Positions 18,121 through 26,833 are shown, numbered from the stretch's first letter. The stretch is DNA of 64,000 bases from Streptomyces sp. V3I8 (GCF_030817535.1 NZ_JAUSZL010000002.1:3038001-3102000), one strand, 5' to 3'. The notes: a model not told the origin generated them from the sequence alone. Translations and numbers: made by a program.

Positions 18121-18482
18121 GCGAGCACCTCGGCGATCCGGTCGCGCAGACTGCGCGTGGCGAGCGCGAGATTGGCCCGCTCCCGGTCCATGCCAGCGGC
18201 CAGCAGCAGCGGATCGCCCGCCGGCCGCCCGACGGACAGCAGCACCTGATGGCGCCGCGTGCTGGTCATGATCACGCTCTCCAGCTCCCCCTCGGCGCCC
18301 GCCCGCCCCAGCCGCTCGGCGATGAGGGCCGCGAGTTCGGCGCACTCGGCGCCGTCCCCGGCCTCGTCGGCGTCACCGGCCACCCCGTAGGTGAGCCCGG
18401 TGACCGCGTCGACCAGGGCGACGCCGGTGATCCCGGGGGAGTCCAGGAGCCGGGCCAGGGAGGCATCAACGGCCGTCGTCAT
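18117..18482 (-). CDS. Roadblock/LC7 domain protein (copy A)
   Basis: A 121-residue roadblock/LC7-type protein: LDSPGITGVALVDAVTGLTYG, a central helix AELAALIAERLGRAG, ESVIMTSTRRHQVLLSVG, and a C-terminal amphipathic helix RANLALATRSLRDRIAEVL. It is the same length as copy C on the opposite strand and the two share the C-terminal (R-S/A)NLALA motif, so they look like paralogues. First gene of the minus-strand cluster; it is coupled to the DUF4388-like gene. Confidence 0.85.
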   Translation of the reverse strand: MTTAVDASLARLLDSPGITGVALVDAVTGLTYGVAGDADEAGDGAECAELAALIAERLGRAGAEGELESVIMTSTRRHQVLLSVGRPAGDPLLLAAGMDRERANLALATRSLRDRIAEVLA

Positions 18483-18644
18483 TTCCCCGTTCCCCCTTCA
18501 CGTTTTGACACCTCGCACACTACTTTGAGATTCAACTTACGCAACAGGCAGCATATTTTGTATTTTGTGACGCACTGACCGCACGTGTTCGATCGTAGTT
18601 GTACGGCCAACGACCGGGCGGCGTCACCAAGGAATTGGGGCAGC
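18483..18644. promoter_or_regulatory. AT-rich divergent promoter region between roadblock genes A and C
   Basis: This 162-base gap is much richer in A/T than its surroundings (for example GCATATTTTGTATTTTGTGAC). It separates two diverging roadblock genes and must hold both promoters. A TTGACA-like hexamer occurs at about 18505, but I could not pair it with a convincing -10 element. Confidence 0.5.
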
Positions 18645-19010
18645 ATGAACATCGAGACCGCGCTCAAGGAAGCCATGTCCGTGGAGGGCGCCATCGGCGT
18701 CTCCCTCGTCGACTACGAGAGCGGCATGGCGCTCGGCACGCTCGGCGGCGCAGCGACGCTGGACCTGGAACTCGCGTCGGCCGGCAACACCGAGGTGATG
18801 CGCGCGAAGATGCGCACGCTGTCCTCGCTGGCCATGGACGACACCATCGAGGACATCCTGATCACGCTGGGCAAGCAGTACCACCTGATACGCCCGCTCG
18901 CCGCCAGCAGCGGAACGCTCTTCCTGTACCTCGCGCTCGACCGGGGCCGCAGCAACCTGGCGCTGGCCCGGCACAGCCTGAAGAGGATCGAGAGCACGCT
19001 CGAGATCTGA
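18645..19010 (+). CDS. Roadblock/LC7 domain protein (copy C)
   Basis: A 121-residue roadblock/LC7 protein: VEGAIGVSLVDYESGMALG, EVMRAKMRTLSSLAMDD, IEDILITLGKQYHLIRPL, and the C-terminal helix RSNLALARHSLKRIESTL. ATG 18645 is chosen because homologous copy A starts at the equivalent point; an upstream ATG at 18585 would extend into AT-rich promoter DNA. It is transcribed away from the other roadblock genes. No GTPase partner is adjacent. Confidence 0.88.
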   Translation: MNIETALKEAMSVEGAIGVSLVDYESGMALGTLGGAATLDLELASAGNTEVMRAKMRTLSSLAMDDTIEDILITLGKQYHLIRPLAASSGTLFLYLALDRGRSNLALARHSLKRIESTLEI

Positions 19011-19036
19011 CGTCGCCGGGACCCGCCGACGCGCCG

Positions 19037-19067
19037 GAGGCCGGACCGGGTGAACCGGTCCGGCCTC
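19037..19067. terminator. Bidirectional stem-loop between roadblock C and rsrA
   Basis: A perfect 13-bp inverted repeat, GAGGCCGGACCGG-gtgaa-CCGGTCCGGCCTC, lies 27 bases after the roadblock stop and is shared with the convergent sigR-rsrA operon. Confidence 0.75.
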
Positions 19068-19180
19068 GGCGTGCCGTATCTCTGAAAATCTCCGAAAGTG
19101 CCGCATCCCAGGCACCTGAGGCACCCCAGGAGGCGCCGTGCCCCAGAAGGCGCGTGCCTCGGAGGACGCGGCGGGAGCCG

Positions 19181-19498
19181 TCAGCTCTCGGCGGCGGCGC
19201 CGCGGGCGTCCGCGGAGGTGACCTCGTGCTCGGGCACGGCCTGCCCCGAGCGGATCAGATCGATGCGCCCCATGACCTTCGCCCGCAGGTCGGCCGGCAC
19301 GTCGTCCTGGCCGCAGCACCGCTTGACGAGCTTCTTCACGGCCTGCTCCAGGCCGTACTTCTCGAGGCACGGGGAGCACTCCTCGAAGTGCACCTCGAAC
19401 TTGGTGCAGTCGGCATCGGGCATCTCGTGGTCGAGGAACTCGTAGAGATGATCGAGTACTTCACTGCAGTCCGTCTCGTGCGGCTCTCCGCAGCTCAT
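19181..19498 (-). CDS. rsrA: RsrA, redox-sensing zinc anti-sigma factor
   Basis: A 105-residue ZAS-family anti-sigma factor, the same length as the S. coelicolor protein. Every functional Cys/His is in place: C3, C11, C31, H37, C41, C44, C61, C62, with HFEECSPC forming the zinc motif. In the reduced zinc-bound state RsrA binds SigR; thiol oxidation forms disulfides, releases zinc and frees SigR. ATG 19498 overlaps the sigR stop codon, coupling production of the pair. Confidence 0.96.
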
Positions 19499-20175
19499 GA
19501 GCCCGAGCCTTTCGTTCCGTCCGACTCTCCGGCGCCCGCCGGGACGAGGCCGCGGTCCTTGGCGTAGTCCTCGAGCATGCCGCGCAGCTGACGGCGGCCC
19601 CTGTGCAGCCGGGACATCACCGTACCGATGGGTGTCCCCATGATGTCCGCGATCTCCTTGTACGCAAAGCCCTCCACGTCCGCGAGATAGACCGCGATCC
19701 GGAATTCCTCGGGGATCGCCTGGAGGGCCGACTTGACGTCCGAGTCGGGCAGGTGGTCGAGCGCCTGCGACTCGGCGGAGCGCAGACCGGTCGACATGTG
19801 CGACTCGGCGCGTGCCAGCTGCCAGTCCTCGATCTCCTCGGCGGCGGACCGCTGGGGCTCGCGCTGCTTCTTGCGGTACGAGTTGATGAAGGTGTTCGTG
19901 AGGATCCTGTACAGCCACGCCTTGAGGTTGGTGCCCTCACGGAACTGGTGGAAGGACGCGTACGCCTTCGCGTACGTCTCCTGCACCAGGTCCTCGGCGT
20001 CGGCCGGGTTCCGCGTCATGCGCAGCGCGGCCGAGTACATCTGGTCGAGGAACTCCAGCGCGTCCCGCTCGAAGCGCGCGCTGCGCTCGGCGGTCGACTC
20101 GCTGCTGCCCGTGCCCTCGGGCTGCTCCGCCTGGCCGTTTTCGGTCCCTGCGTCGGTCCCTGTGACCGGACCCAC
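19495..20175 (-). CDS. sigR: SigR, ECF sigma factor for thiol-oxidative stress
   Basis: A 226-residue ECF sigma factor. Region 2 is visible as [20 protein letters not shown] / [17 protein letters not shown] and region 4 as [19 protein letters not shown] / [22 protein letters not shown] 20175 gives the canonical GPVTGTDAG start. The frame stays open far upstream, consistent with the longer, unstable SigR-prime isoform described in S. coelicolor. SigR activates thioredoxin, mycothiol, mycoredoxin and proteostasis genes and its own promoter, which is visible at 20423-20449. Confidence 0.95.
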
Positions 20176-20422
20176 CTCCTCCAGAGTCTGGGCAGGGCCG
20201 AAACCGGTCCCACCTGAATCGGAGAATAGACGACCGGCGGTCACGGCGGCTTGCCGATCCGGTCCGCCCGCCGCCCGGACAGGGACGGTCTTCGCCGCGT
20301 GCAGCACCGACCACTCCAGGTCAGCGCTGCTGCCACGGCTCGGGCAGATGGTCGAACCCATGCGGCGGACTTCCTCTCGTGCGACATCCCACACCACGTG
20401 TTCCGTGCTGTCTGATCCGCTC

Positions 20423-20449
20423 AACAGCGGTCCGGGGCGCAACATTCCC
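20423..20449 (-). promoter_or_regulatory. Sigma-R-dependent promoter of sigR (autoregulatory)
   Basis: On the minus strand GGGAAT (20449-20444) is followed after exactly 18 bases by GTT (20425-20423), a perfect match to the sigma-R consensus GGGAAT-N18-GTT. It lies about 250 bases before the short-form start, so a transcript from here could encode both SigR isoforms. Confidence 0.88.
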
Positions 20450-20453
20450 GGCC

Positions 20454-21218
20454 TCAGCCGAGTGACGAGACCCACTTCAGGACGCCGTCGGTGAGGACCG
20501 TCAAGGTCTGTTCCCGGCCGACCGGCGCCCGCTTCGGTACGGCGAACCCGTGATCGCCGTACGGCACCTCGACGAGTTCGTACGGGCCCTGCGCGCTCTC
20601 TTGCCGGAACTCCTCGGGGAACTCGTCGGGCCGTCCGAACGGGTCGTTGCCGCCCTGGACGACCAGTGTGGGCACCCCGGCCCCCAGCAGTTCGGCGGCC
20701 CGCGACCTCTCCGGCCTGCCCGGCGGGTGCAGCGGGAAGCTGAGCGCGAGGACGGCGTGGGCGCCCAGCCCGGCCGCCGTGCGGCAGGCGACCCGGGCTC
20801 CGGCGCTGCGGCCGCCGGCGACGACGGGGAGCCCGGGCGCGGCGAGCGCCGGCCACAGACCCCGCCACCCCACGTCCAGTGTCCTCGGCGCGGGCGCCAG
20901 CTTCTTGCCCGCCACCCGCCAGGGCTGCTCGACGAGGGCCACGGTCACCCCGTGCGCGGGCAGTTCGGCGGCGAGGGCCCGCAGGTCGCGTGCCTCGATC
21001 CCGCCGCCGGCGCCGTGGCCGACGGCGAGGACCAGGCGTGCCTTCCGCGCCGCGCGGTGCCAGGTGATCCGAGCGGTGCCCGCGTCCGTCTCGATCGTCT
21101 CGGCCGTCTTGGTCCCCTCGGCCGCCTCAGCCGCCTCAGCCGCCTCAGCCGTCCCGGCTGTCCCTGCCGTCCCGGTGGTCTTCGTCACATGCGTCATGTG
21201 CGTCACGTCGTGCGTCAT
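20454..21218 (-). CDS. Alpha/beta hydrolase, KANL3/TEX30 dienelactone-like family
   Basis: A 254-residue protein. The hydrolase fold starts near residue 50 ([18 protein letters not shown]); the nucleophile elbow is [10 protein letters not shown] and the catalytic His is in YGDHGFAVP, with an Asp candidate in QGGNDPFG. The first ~45 residues are a Thr/Ala/Glu low-complexity stretch from tandem GCCGAGGCG-type codons, so an internal start is possible. Substrate unknown. It begins one base after the stop of the SRAP gene, so they are likely co-transcribed, and it ends just before the sigR promoter. Confidence 0.8.
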
Positions 21219-21219
21219 C

Positions 21220-22035
21220 TCAGAAGAGTGTGCCCTCCTCGGGCCCCTCCAGCTCGTTCAGCAGTTCCGGGCTGTTGTTGCGGACGTTGCTCACCGCCGT
21301 GGAGACGGGGTACGCCCGCATCCGCCCCTCCGGCGGCGGCGCGAGCAGGCCGCGCAGGTCCTCGACGTCCGTACGGGCGGGATCCAGCCAGGCGTCCCAG
21401 CGGTCCGGGGTGAGCATCAGCGGCATACGGGGGTGGATGTCGGCGAGGGAGCGCGGGCCCTCCTTCGGCGCGACCGCGAGCGGGGAGGTCTCCGCCTCCG
21501 TGGTGATGACCGTGCAGGTGACCCACCAGGCCCGCGGGTGGTCGTCGGGCAGCGTCTTGTCCCGCCAGAACTCGTACAGCCCGGCCATCGCGAAGACGGA
21601 GCCGTCGGCCGGGAGCACGAAGTACGGCTGCTTGCGGGGCCGCTTCTTCCTGCCCTCGACCTCCAGCTCGCGCTCGGCGGTGCCGGTCACCCACTCGTAA
21701 TAGCCGTCGGCCGGGATGACACAGCGCCGGGAGGTGAAGGCCCGCCGGTACGAGGGCTTCTCGTGGACGGTCTCGGCGCGGGCGTTGATCATCCGGGCGC
21801 CGCCCTCCGGCGTCTTCGACCAGGAGGGGATCAGGCCCCACTTCAGCCGGCGCAGTTGCCGAACCGGCTCCGGGTCTCCGGCGTCCTTGAGAGGACGGTC
21901 CAGGACCGCGTAGACCTCCTTGGTCGGCGCCACGTTGAAATCGGGGTCCAGAGCCTCTTCCGGATCCCATTTCTCGATCTCAAAGATTCCTGCGAGATCC
22001 TCGGGCCCACGACTCGATGCATACCGTCCGCACAT
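21220..22035 (-). CDS. SOS response-associated peptidase (SRAP/YedK/HMCES)
   Basis: A 271-residue SRAP protein. Starting at ATG 22035 the protein begins M-CGRYASS, so Cys2 becomes the exposed N-terminal catalytic residue that forms a thiazolidine with abasic sites. Other signatures are NVAPT, WGLIPSW, NARAETV, CVIPADGYYEW and the active-site His in HPRMPLML. It shields abasic sites in single-stranded DNA. The upstream ATG at 22083 is rejected because it would bury the Cys. Confidence 0.93.
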   Translation of the reverse strand: MCGRYASSRGPEDLAGIFEIEKWDPEEALDPDFNVAPTKEVYAVLDRPLKDAGDPEPVRQLRRLKWGLIPSWSKTPEGGARMINARAETVHEKPSYRRAFTSRRCVIPADGYYEWVTGTAERELEVEGRKKRPRKQPYFVLPADGSVFAMAGLYEFWRDKTLPDDHPRAWWVTCTVITTEAETSPLAVAPKEGPRSLADIHPRMPLMLTPDRWDAWLDPARTDVEDLRGLLAPPPEGRMRAYPVSTAVSNVRNNSPELLNELEGPEEGTLF

Positions 22036-22082
22036 ACGTGCCAGACTGCCAGATTCCATATGCCCCAGGGAGCCCAAGCACA

Positions 22083-22805
22083 ATGGAGAGCACCGCAGCG
22101 ACCTCGCTGGCCACCGTCTGGGACGAGGTCTTCGGCAGTCAGCCCGACCCGGACACCTGGGTCGTCGTCGCCACGCTGGTGGCCGCGCTGGCCGTGATCG
22201 TCCCGCACCCGGTGTGGCGGCTCTCGCGCAACGCCATCACCATCGCCCACGAGGGCGGCCACGGTCTGGTCGCGCTGCTCACGGGCCGCAGCCTCGACGG
22301 CATCCGGCTGCACTCCGACACCAGCGGTCTCACCGTCAGCCGCGGCAAGCCGACCGGGCTCGGCATGATCCTCACGGCCGCGGCCGGCTACACGGCTCCC
22401 CCGCTGCTCGGTCTGGGCGGCGCCGCGCTGCTGGGCGCCGGCCACATCACAGCCCTGCTCTGGCTGGCCACGCTGCTGCTCGTGGCCATGCTGGTGATGA
22501 TCCGCAACGCGTACGGCGCCCTCACGGTGCTGGTCAGCGGCGGCACGTTCGTGGCGGTGTCCTGGCTGACCGGCCCCCAGGTGCAGGCGGCCTTCGCGTA
22601 CGCCGTCGTCTGGTTCCTCCTGCTCGGCGGGGTCCGCCCGGCCTTCGAACTGCAGGCCAAGCGCGGCCGGGGCGGCGCCGGTGACTCGGACGCCGACCAG
22701 CTCTTCCGCCTGACCCGCGCCCCGGCGGGCCTGTGGCTGTTCTTCTTCCACGTGGTCTCGCTGTGCGCGGTGCTGGGCGGCGCCAGGTGGTTGCTGAACC
22801 TGTAG
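22083..22805 (+). CDS. M50-like integral membrane zinc protease family protein
   Basis: A 240-residue polytopic protein with the zinc-protease motif HEGGH inside a membrane segment (about residues 59-63; ITIAHEGGHGLVALLTGRS) and five or six helices. This is the PF13398 peptidase M50B-like group; a second metal-ligand motif is not obvious, so proteolytic activity is uncertain. ATG 22083 abuts the SRAP upstream region, so the two genes diverge from overlapping control DNA. Substrate unknown. Confidence 0.8.
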   Translation: MESTAATSLATVWDEVFGSQPDPDTWVVVATLVAALAVIVPHPVWRLSRNAITIAHEGGHGLVALLTGRSLDGIRLHSDTSGLTVSRGKPTGLGMILTAAAGYTAPPLLGLGGAALLGAGHITALLWLATLLLVAMLVMIRNAYGALTVLVSGGTFVAVSWLTGPQVQAAFAYAVVWFLLLGGVRPAFELQAKRGRGGAGDSDADQLFRLTRAPAGLWLFFFHVVSLCAVLGGARWLLNL

Positions 22806-22813
22806 GGCCCGAA

Positions 22814-22859
22814 GGGGCGCGGGGAACCGCGTGGCCGACCCCCACCCACCCGCACCCGG
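22814..22859. repeat. Dispersed Streptomyces extragenic repeat
   Basis: AGGGGCGCGGGGAACCGCGTGGCCGACC followed by CACCCGCACCCGG: the same family as the copy at 11927. It occupies the gap before aroA, in a Pro-codon-like CCCGCACCC-rich stretch that otherwise shows no gene. Confidence 0.55.
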
Positions 22860-22971
22860 CCCCGGCCCCCGCACCCCGCACCCGACCGGGCGGCAGCCAC
22901 CCCGTACCCGAGCCGGCGGCAGCCGCTTCCCGGCCAAACCCGGTGGAGCGAACCCCCACTAAAGTGAGGGC

Positions 22972-24288
22972 ATGCCCGTTAACCCCGCCCACACCGCCCT
23001 CTGGCCCGCCCCGCACGCGACCGGAGCAGTCGACACGACGGTCCACGTGCCCGGGTCCAAGTCGGTCACCAACCGCGCGCTCGTCCTCGCCGCCCTCGCG
23101 GCCGAGCCCGGCTGGCTCCGCCGTCCCCTCCGGTCCCGCGACACCCTCCTGATGGCGGGTGCCCTGCGGACGATGGGCGTCGGCATCGAGGAGGGCGTGG
23201 GCCCGGACGGCTCGGGCGAGGCATGGCGGGTCATCCCCTCGGGCCTGCAGGGTCCGGCCACGGTCGACGTGGGCAACGCCGGCACGGTGATGCGCTTCCT
23301 GCCGCCGGTCGCCACCCTGGCCGACGGCCCCATCCGCTTCGACGGCGACCCCCGTTCGTACGAGCGCCCGCTGACCGGCGTGATCGACGGCCTGCGCGCC
23401 CTCGGCGCCCGGATCGACGACGACGGCCGCGGCGCGCTCCCGCTGACCGTGCAGGGCGGCGGGGCCCTGGACGGCGGTCCGGTCGAGATCGACGCGTCCT
23501 CGTCCTCGCAGTTCGTCTCGGCGCTGCTGCTGTCCGCCCCGCGCTTCAACCAGGGCGTGGAGGTACGGCACACCGGTTCGACGCTGCCGTCCATGCCGCA
23601 CATCCGGATGACCGTGGACATGCTGCGCTCGGTCGGCGCCCAGGTGGACACCCCGGAGTCGGGCGGCGAGCCGAACGTCTGGCGCGTCGCCCCGGGCGCG
23701 CTGCTGGGCCGCGACCTGACGGTGGAGCCGGACCTGTCGAACGCGCAGCCGTTCCTGGCGGCCGCCCTGGTCACCGGCGGCACGGTCGTCGTCCCCGACT
23801 GGCCCGCCCGCACCACCCAGCCGGGTGACAGGCTGCGCGAGATCTTCACCGAGATGGGCGGTTCCTGCGAACTGACCGACCGGGGGCTGAGGTTCACCGG
23901 ATCGGGTGCGATCCACGGCATCGACGCGGACCTGGGCGAGGTCGGCGAGCTGACCCCGGGCATCGCCGCGGTGGCGGCCCTCGCCGACTCCCCCTCGACC
24001 TTGCGCGGCGTGGCCCACCTGCGGCTGCACGAGACCGATCGGCTGGCCGCGCTGACCAAGGAGATCAACGAGCTCGGCGGTGACGTCACCGAGACGGCCG
24101 ACGGCCTCCGCATCCGCCCGCGCCGGCTGCACGGCGGGATCTTCCACACCTACGACGACCACCGCATGGCGACGGCGGGCGCGATCATCGGCCTCGCGGT
24201 CGACGGCGTACAGATCGAGAACGTGGCGACGACGGCGAAGACCCTGCCGGACTTCCCCGATCTGTGGACCGGAATGCTCGGGAACTGA
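22972..24288 (+). CDS. aroA: 3-phosphoshikimate 1-carboxyvinyltransferase (EPSP synthase)
   Basis: A 438-residue EPSP synthase, which joins shikimate-3-phosphate and PEP in the shikimate pathway. Motifs: [16 protein letters not shown] near the N terminus (the Lys-Ser pair of the active site), [12 protein letters not shown] (PEP loop; Gly present, so not an obvious glyphosate-tolerant form), [29 protein letters not shown] and [15 protein letters not shown] 22972 follows GTGAGGG. The rsgA gene begins 16 bases downstream, a conserved pairing in Streptomyces as I recall. Confidence 0.95.
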   Translation: MPVNPAHTALWPAPHATGAVDTTVHVPGSKSVTNRALVLAALAAEPGWLRRPLRSRDTLLMAGALRTMGVGIEEGVGPDGSGEAWRVIPSGLQGPATVDVGNAGTVMRFLPPVATLADGPIRFDGDPRSYERPLTGVIDGLRALGARIDDDGRGALPLTVQGGGALDGGPVEIDASSSSQFVSALLLSAPRFNQGVEVRHTGSTLPSMPHIRMTVDMLRSVGAQVDTPESGGEPNVWRVAPGALLGRDLTVEPDLSNAQPFLAAALVTGGTVVVPDWPARTTQPGDRLREIFTEMGGSCELTDRGLRFTGSGAIHGIDADLGEVGELTPGIAAVAALADSPSTLRGVAHLRLHETDRLAALTKEINELGGDVTETADGLRIRPRRLHGGIFHTYDDHRMATAGAIIGLAVDGVQIENVATTAKTLPDFPDLWTGMLGN

Positions 24289-24304
24289 CGGGCGGACCGG
24301 GATC

Positions 24305-25315
24305 ATGCGCCGTTACGGCAAGCACACCGACGAGGACGACATCCGCGAGCGCCCGAACCGCAAGGGCAACCGGCCGCGGACCAACATCCGTCCCAAGCAC
24401 GAGGACGCGGCGGCGGGCATGGTCCTCACCGTCGACCGCGGCCGGCTGACGTGCCTGGTCGAGGACCGCGTGGTCTTCGCCATGAAGGCCCGTGAACTGG
24501 GCCGCAAGGCGGCGGTGGTCGGCGACCGGGTCGCCATCGTCGGCGACCTGACCGGCAAGAAGGACACCCTCGCCCGGATCGTCCGCATCGAGCCGCGGAC
24601 CTCGGTCCTGCGCCGCACGGCCGACGACGACGACCCGTACGAGCGGGTGGTCGTCGCCAACGCCGACCAGCTGGCCATCGTCACGGCCCTCGCCGACCCG
24701 GAGCCGCGCCCGCGCCTGATCGACCGCTGCCTGGTGGCGGCGTACGACAGCGGTCTCGACCCGCTCCTCGTCCTCACCAAGTCGGACCTCGCGTCCCCCG
24801 ACGAACTCCTGGAGTCGTACGGGGCCCTGGGCGTCCCGTACGTCGTCACGAGCCGCGAGGAGCTGGAGAGCGGCAAGGCCGTGGACCGCGTGCGCGAGCA
24901 GTTGGACGGCAAGATCACGGCGTTCGTCGGGCATTCCGGTGTCGGCAAGACGACGCTGGTCAACGCGCTCGTGTCGCGCGAGCGGCGGCGGTCCACGGGC
25001 GTGGTCAACGCGGTCACGGGACGCGGCCGGCACACCACGACCTCGGCGCGCGCGATCCCGCTGCCGGACGACGAGGGCTGGGTCGTCGACACGCCGGGCG
25101 TGCGGTCCTTCGGACTGCACCATGTGGACCCCTCACGGGTCGTCAAGGCGTTCCCCGACCTGGAGCCCGGCACCGAGGGCTGTCCGCGCGCGTGCAGCCA
25201 CGACGAGCCGGACTGCGCGCTGGACGCGTGGGTCGCCGAGGGGCACGCGGACCCGGCCCGCCTCTACTCGCTGCGCCGGCTGCTCTCGACCCGGGAGCGC
25301 CGCGAGGGCGACTGA
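24305..25315 (+). CDS. rsgA: Ribosome small subunit-dependent GTPase RsgA
   Basis: A 336-residue circularly permuted GTPase: an OB-like N domain, then G4 (LTKSD, 157-161), G1 (GHSGVGKT, 209-216), G3 (DTPG), and a C-terminal zinc knuckle (CPRACSHDEPDC). RsgA acts in late maturation and checking of the 30S subunit. The N-terminal 30 residues are basic and unstructured. ATG 24305 lies 16 bases after aroA, indicating an operon. Confidence 0.93.
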   Translation: MRRYGKHTDEDDIRERPNRKGNRPRTNIRPKHEDAAAGMVLTVDRGRLTCLVEDRVVFAMKARELGRKAAVVGDRVAIVGDLTGKKDTLARIVRIEPRTSVLRRTADDDDPYERVVVANADQLAIVTALADPEPRPRLIDRCLVAAYDSGLDPLLVLTKSDLASPDELLESYGALGVPYVVTSREELESGKAVDRVREQLDGKITAFVGHSGVGKTTLVNALVSRERRRSTGVVNAVTGRGRHTTTSARAIPLPDDEGWVVDTPGVRSFGLHHVDPSRVVKAFPDLEPGTEGCPRACSHDEPDCALDAWVAEGHADPARLYSLRRLLSTRERREGD

Positions 25316-25440
25316 TCCCCGAGTGTCCCCGCGTGACCCCGCGTGACCTCTGTGTTGTTTGCGCCTTTGTCGCAACGGTAAAGGCATAATCGCACCGAGC
25401 CGGATCCGAGCAGGACGACCGGATTCGGACGGGACGAAGA

Positions 25441-25480
25441 GGTCACGCGCGGTCACGAGTAGTCACGAGCAGTCACGGAG
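25441..25480 (+). repeat. Four phased 10-bp repeats GTCACGNNNN before the SMR gene
   Basis: GTCACGCGCG, GTCACGAGTA, GTCACGAGCA and GTCACGGAGC follow without gaps, ending 16 bases before the ATG and just upstream of the GGAGGG ribosome-binding site. The exact 10-base spacing puts each copy on the same face of the helix, which would suit a repeated binding site; a slippage origin is equally possible. Confidence 0.6.
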
Positions 25481-25496
25481 CGTGGGAGGGCATCAC

Positions 25497-25820
25497 ATGG
25501 CGTGGCTGCTGGTCGTCGTGGCGGGTTTCCTGGAGACGGGCTTCGCCGTCTGCCTCAAGCTCTCCCACGGCTTCACGAGACTCTGGCCGACGGTCGCCTT
25601 CTGCGTCTTCGCGCTGGGCAGCTTCGGCCTGCTCACCCTGTCCCTGAAGAAGCTCGACGTGGGCCCCGCCTACGCGGTGTGGACGGGCATCGGCGCGGCG
25701 GGCACCGCCATCTACGGCATGGTCTTCCTCGACGACCTGGTGTCCACGCTGAAGATCGTCTCGATCTCGTTCGTGATCATGGGAGTCATCGGCCTGCAGC
25801 TGTCGGGCTCGGCGCACTGA
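25497..25820 (+). CDS. Small multidrug resistance (SMR) family exporter, SugE/Gdx-like
   Basis: A 107-residue protein with four membrane helices. The essential glutamate of helix 1 is E13 (AGFLETGFAVCLKLS). The helix 3 signature AYAVWTGIGAAGTAIYGM is of the Gdx/SugE type, which exports guanidinium, rather than of the EmrE multidrug type; that distinction is a family-level inference. ATG 25497 has a GGAGGG site eight bases upstream. It converges with a TetR gene 69 bases away, a plausible regulator. Confidence 0.88.
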   Translation: MAWLLVVVAGFLETGFAVCLKLSHGFTRLWPTVAFCVFALGSFGLLTLSLKKLDVGPAYAVWTGIGAAGTAIYGMVFLDDLVSTLKIVSISFVIMGVIGLQLSGSAH

Positions 25821-25874
25821 GGCGCACCGGGACGCGCGGAGACGCACCGGGACGCACCGGAACGCACCCGGACG
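25821..25874. repeat. Tandem 10-bp repeats GACGCACCGG after the SMR gene
   Basis: GGCGCACCGG, GACGCGCGGA, GACGCACCGG, GACGCACCGG, AACGCACCCG and GACG run head to tail between the SMR and TetR stop codons. Together with the upstream array this leaves the SMR gene flanked on both sides by 10-base-period repeats of different sequence. Confidence 0.6.
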
Positions 25875-25889
25875 TCCCCCGCGAGGGCG

Positions 25890-26501
25890 TCAGACCACGG
25901 ACCGCACGGTGGCCAGCGCGTCCCTGACCAGCCCCGCCGTGTCTCCCTCCCCCGCCGGGGCCAGCACGCACGAGACCCCCAGCCGCACCGCCAGTTCGCA
26001 GGCCCTGGCCAGCTCCGCCGCCTCGGACCTGGGCCCTCCGGAGGCGGCCAGTGAGGCGACGGCCCGGTCGCGCACCAGCGCCACGAAGTCACCGGGTGAG
26101 GGCAGCGGCCCGTCGGCCCGCCGCTGCGCCGGCACGGACGAGGACGACGGCACGGCGGACAGGGTCGGCGAGGGCAGCCGCTCCCCCCAGCACCCCGTGA
26201 GCATCGCCCGCACCAGCGCGTTCCCGCGTGCCGCGGACGTCGTCCACTCGGCGGCCGCGGCGAGCCGTTCCCGGGGCTCCGGGCGGCTCACCAGGGCCCG
26301 TTCCACCCCGGCGAGGTAGGCGTCGGCCTCCCGGCGGACGAGGGCCCGGGCGAGGCCCTCCTTGCTCCCGAACTCGTTGTAGAGGGTCTGCCGGGACACC
26401 CCGGCGACGGCGGCGACGTCGACCATCCGCACGGCGGCCCACGGGCGGCGTCCGAGCGCCGTGTAGGCGGCGTCCAGCAGGGATTCCCGCGCTGCAGGCA
26501 T
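25890..26501 (-). CDS. TetR family transcriptional regulator
   Basis: A 203-residue regulator. The N-terminal TetR helix-turn-helix is clear: VRMVDVAAVAGVSRQTLYNEFGSKEGLARAL. The ligand domain is variable, with a Ser/Pro-rich loop near residue 120. ATG 26501 is preceded by GAGGGAGG. It converges on the SMR exporter, so it may control that gene, but the palindrome in its own promoter (26523-26530) suggests at least autoregulation. Confidence 0.88.
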   Translation of the reverse strand: MPAARESLLDAAYTALGRRPWAAVRMVDVAAVAGVSRQTLYNEFGSKEGLARALVRREADAYLAGVERALVSRPEPRERLAAAAEWTTSAARGNALVRAMLTGCWGERLPSPTLSAVPSSSSVPAQRRADGPLPSPGDFVALVRDRAVASLAASGGPRSEAAELARACELAVRLGVSCVLAPAGEGDTAGLVRDALATVRSVV

Positions 26502-26833
26502 CGTCGCCTCCCTCGGGCAACCAACCGGTTCTGCGCATTCAGAGTTGACGCGCGCGAAGGCACTGTCAAGGGTTCGCACGGCCTACGGGGCGCGCGACGC
26601 CGGCGGCGCGTGCCGGGGAGGCGCGGGGGCGCTGCCGCTCGGGCCGGGCCGGGTCGGGCCGCGGACGGGACGTGGGTGAGCCGCGGACGGGCCGTGGACG
26701 GACGTGGACGGGCTACGTCGTGGACGGGTGCGGCGCCGTCCCGGCTGAGCGTGCGGTCCCCGCACTTCCGGGGCGGCGGGGCTCCACAGCCCCGACTCTG
26801 TGGCCGAACCCCACGGAGCGGTACCGTTCGCTC
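26502..26833. promoter_or_regulatory. TetR/hisN divergent region with palindrome and GGACGGG-rich repeats
   Basis: This gene-free stretch starts with AACCGGTT (26523-26530), an 8-bp palindrome about 22 bases before the TetR ATG and a plausible TetR operator. From about 26660 to 26727 it holds irregular repeats of CCGCGGACGG and CGTGGACGG. The hisN promoter must lie in the 26730-26830 part. No additional gene is convincing. Confidence 0.35.

Noticed and set aside
16126..19010. Roadblock cluster considered as a conservon (cvn)
   Set aside because: No sensor kinase, DUF742 protein or small GTPase is present, which are defining members of conservons.
25400..25440. GGACGA motifs upstream of the SMR gene, considered as a guanidine-II (mini-ykkC) riboswitch
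   Set aside because: The first GGACGACC has only two base pairs before mismatches, and the second GGACGA has no closing stem, so the required two ACGR-loop hairpins cannot form.
25441..25480. Four GTCACG repeats considered as a CRISPR-like or iteron array
   Set aside because: The unit is only 10 bp with no spacers, and there are no cas or replication genes nearby.
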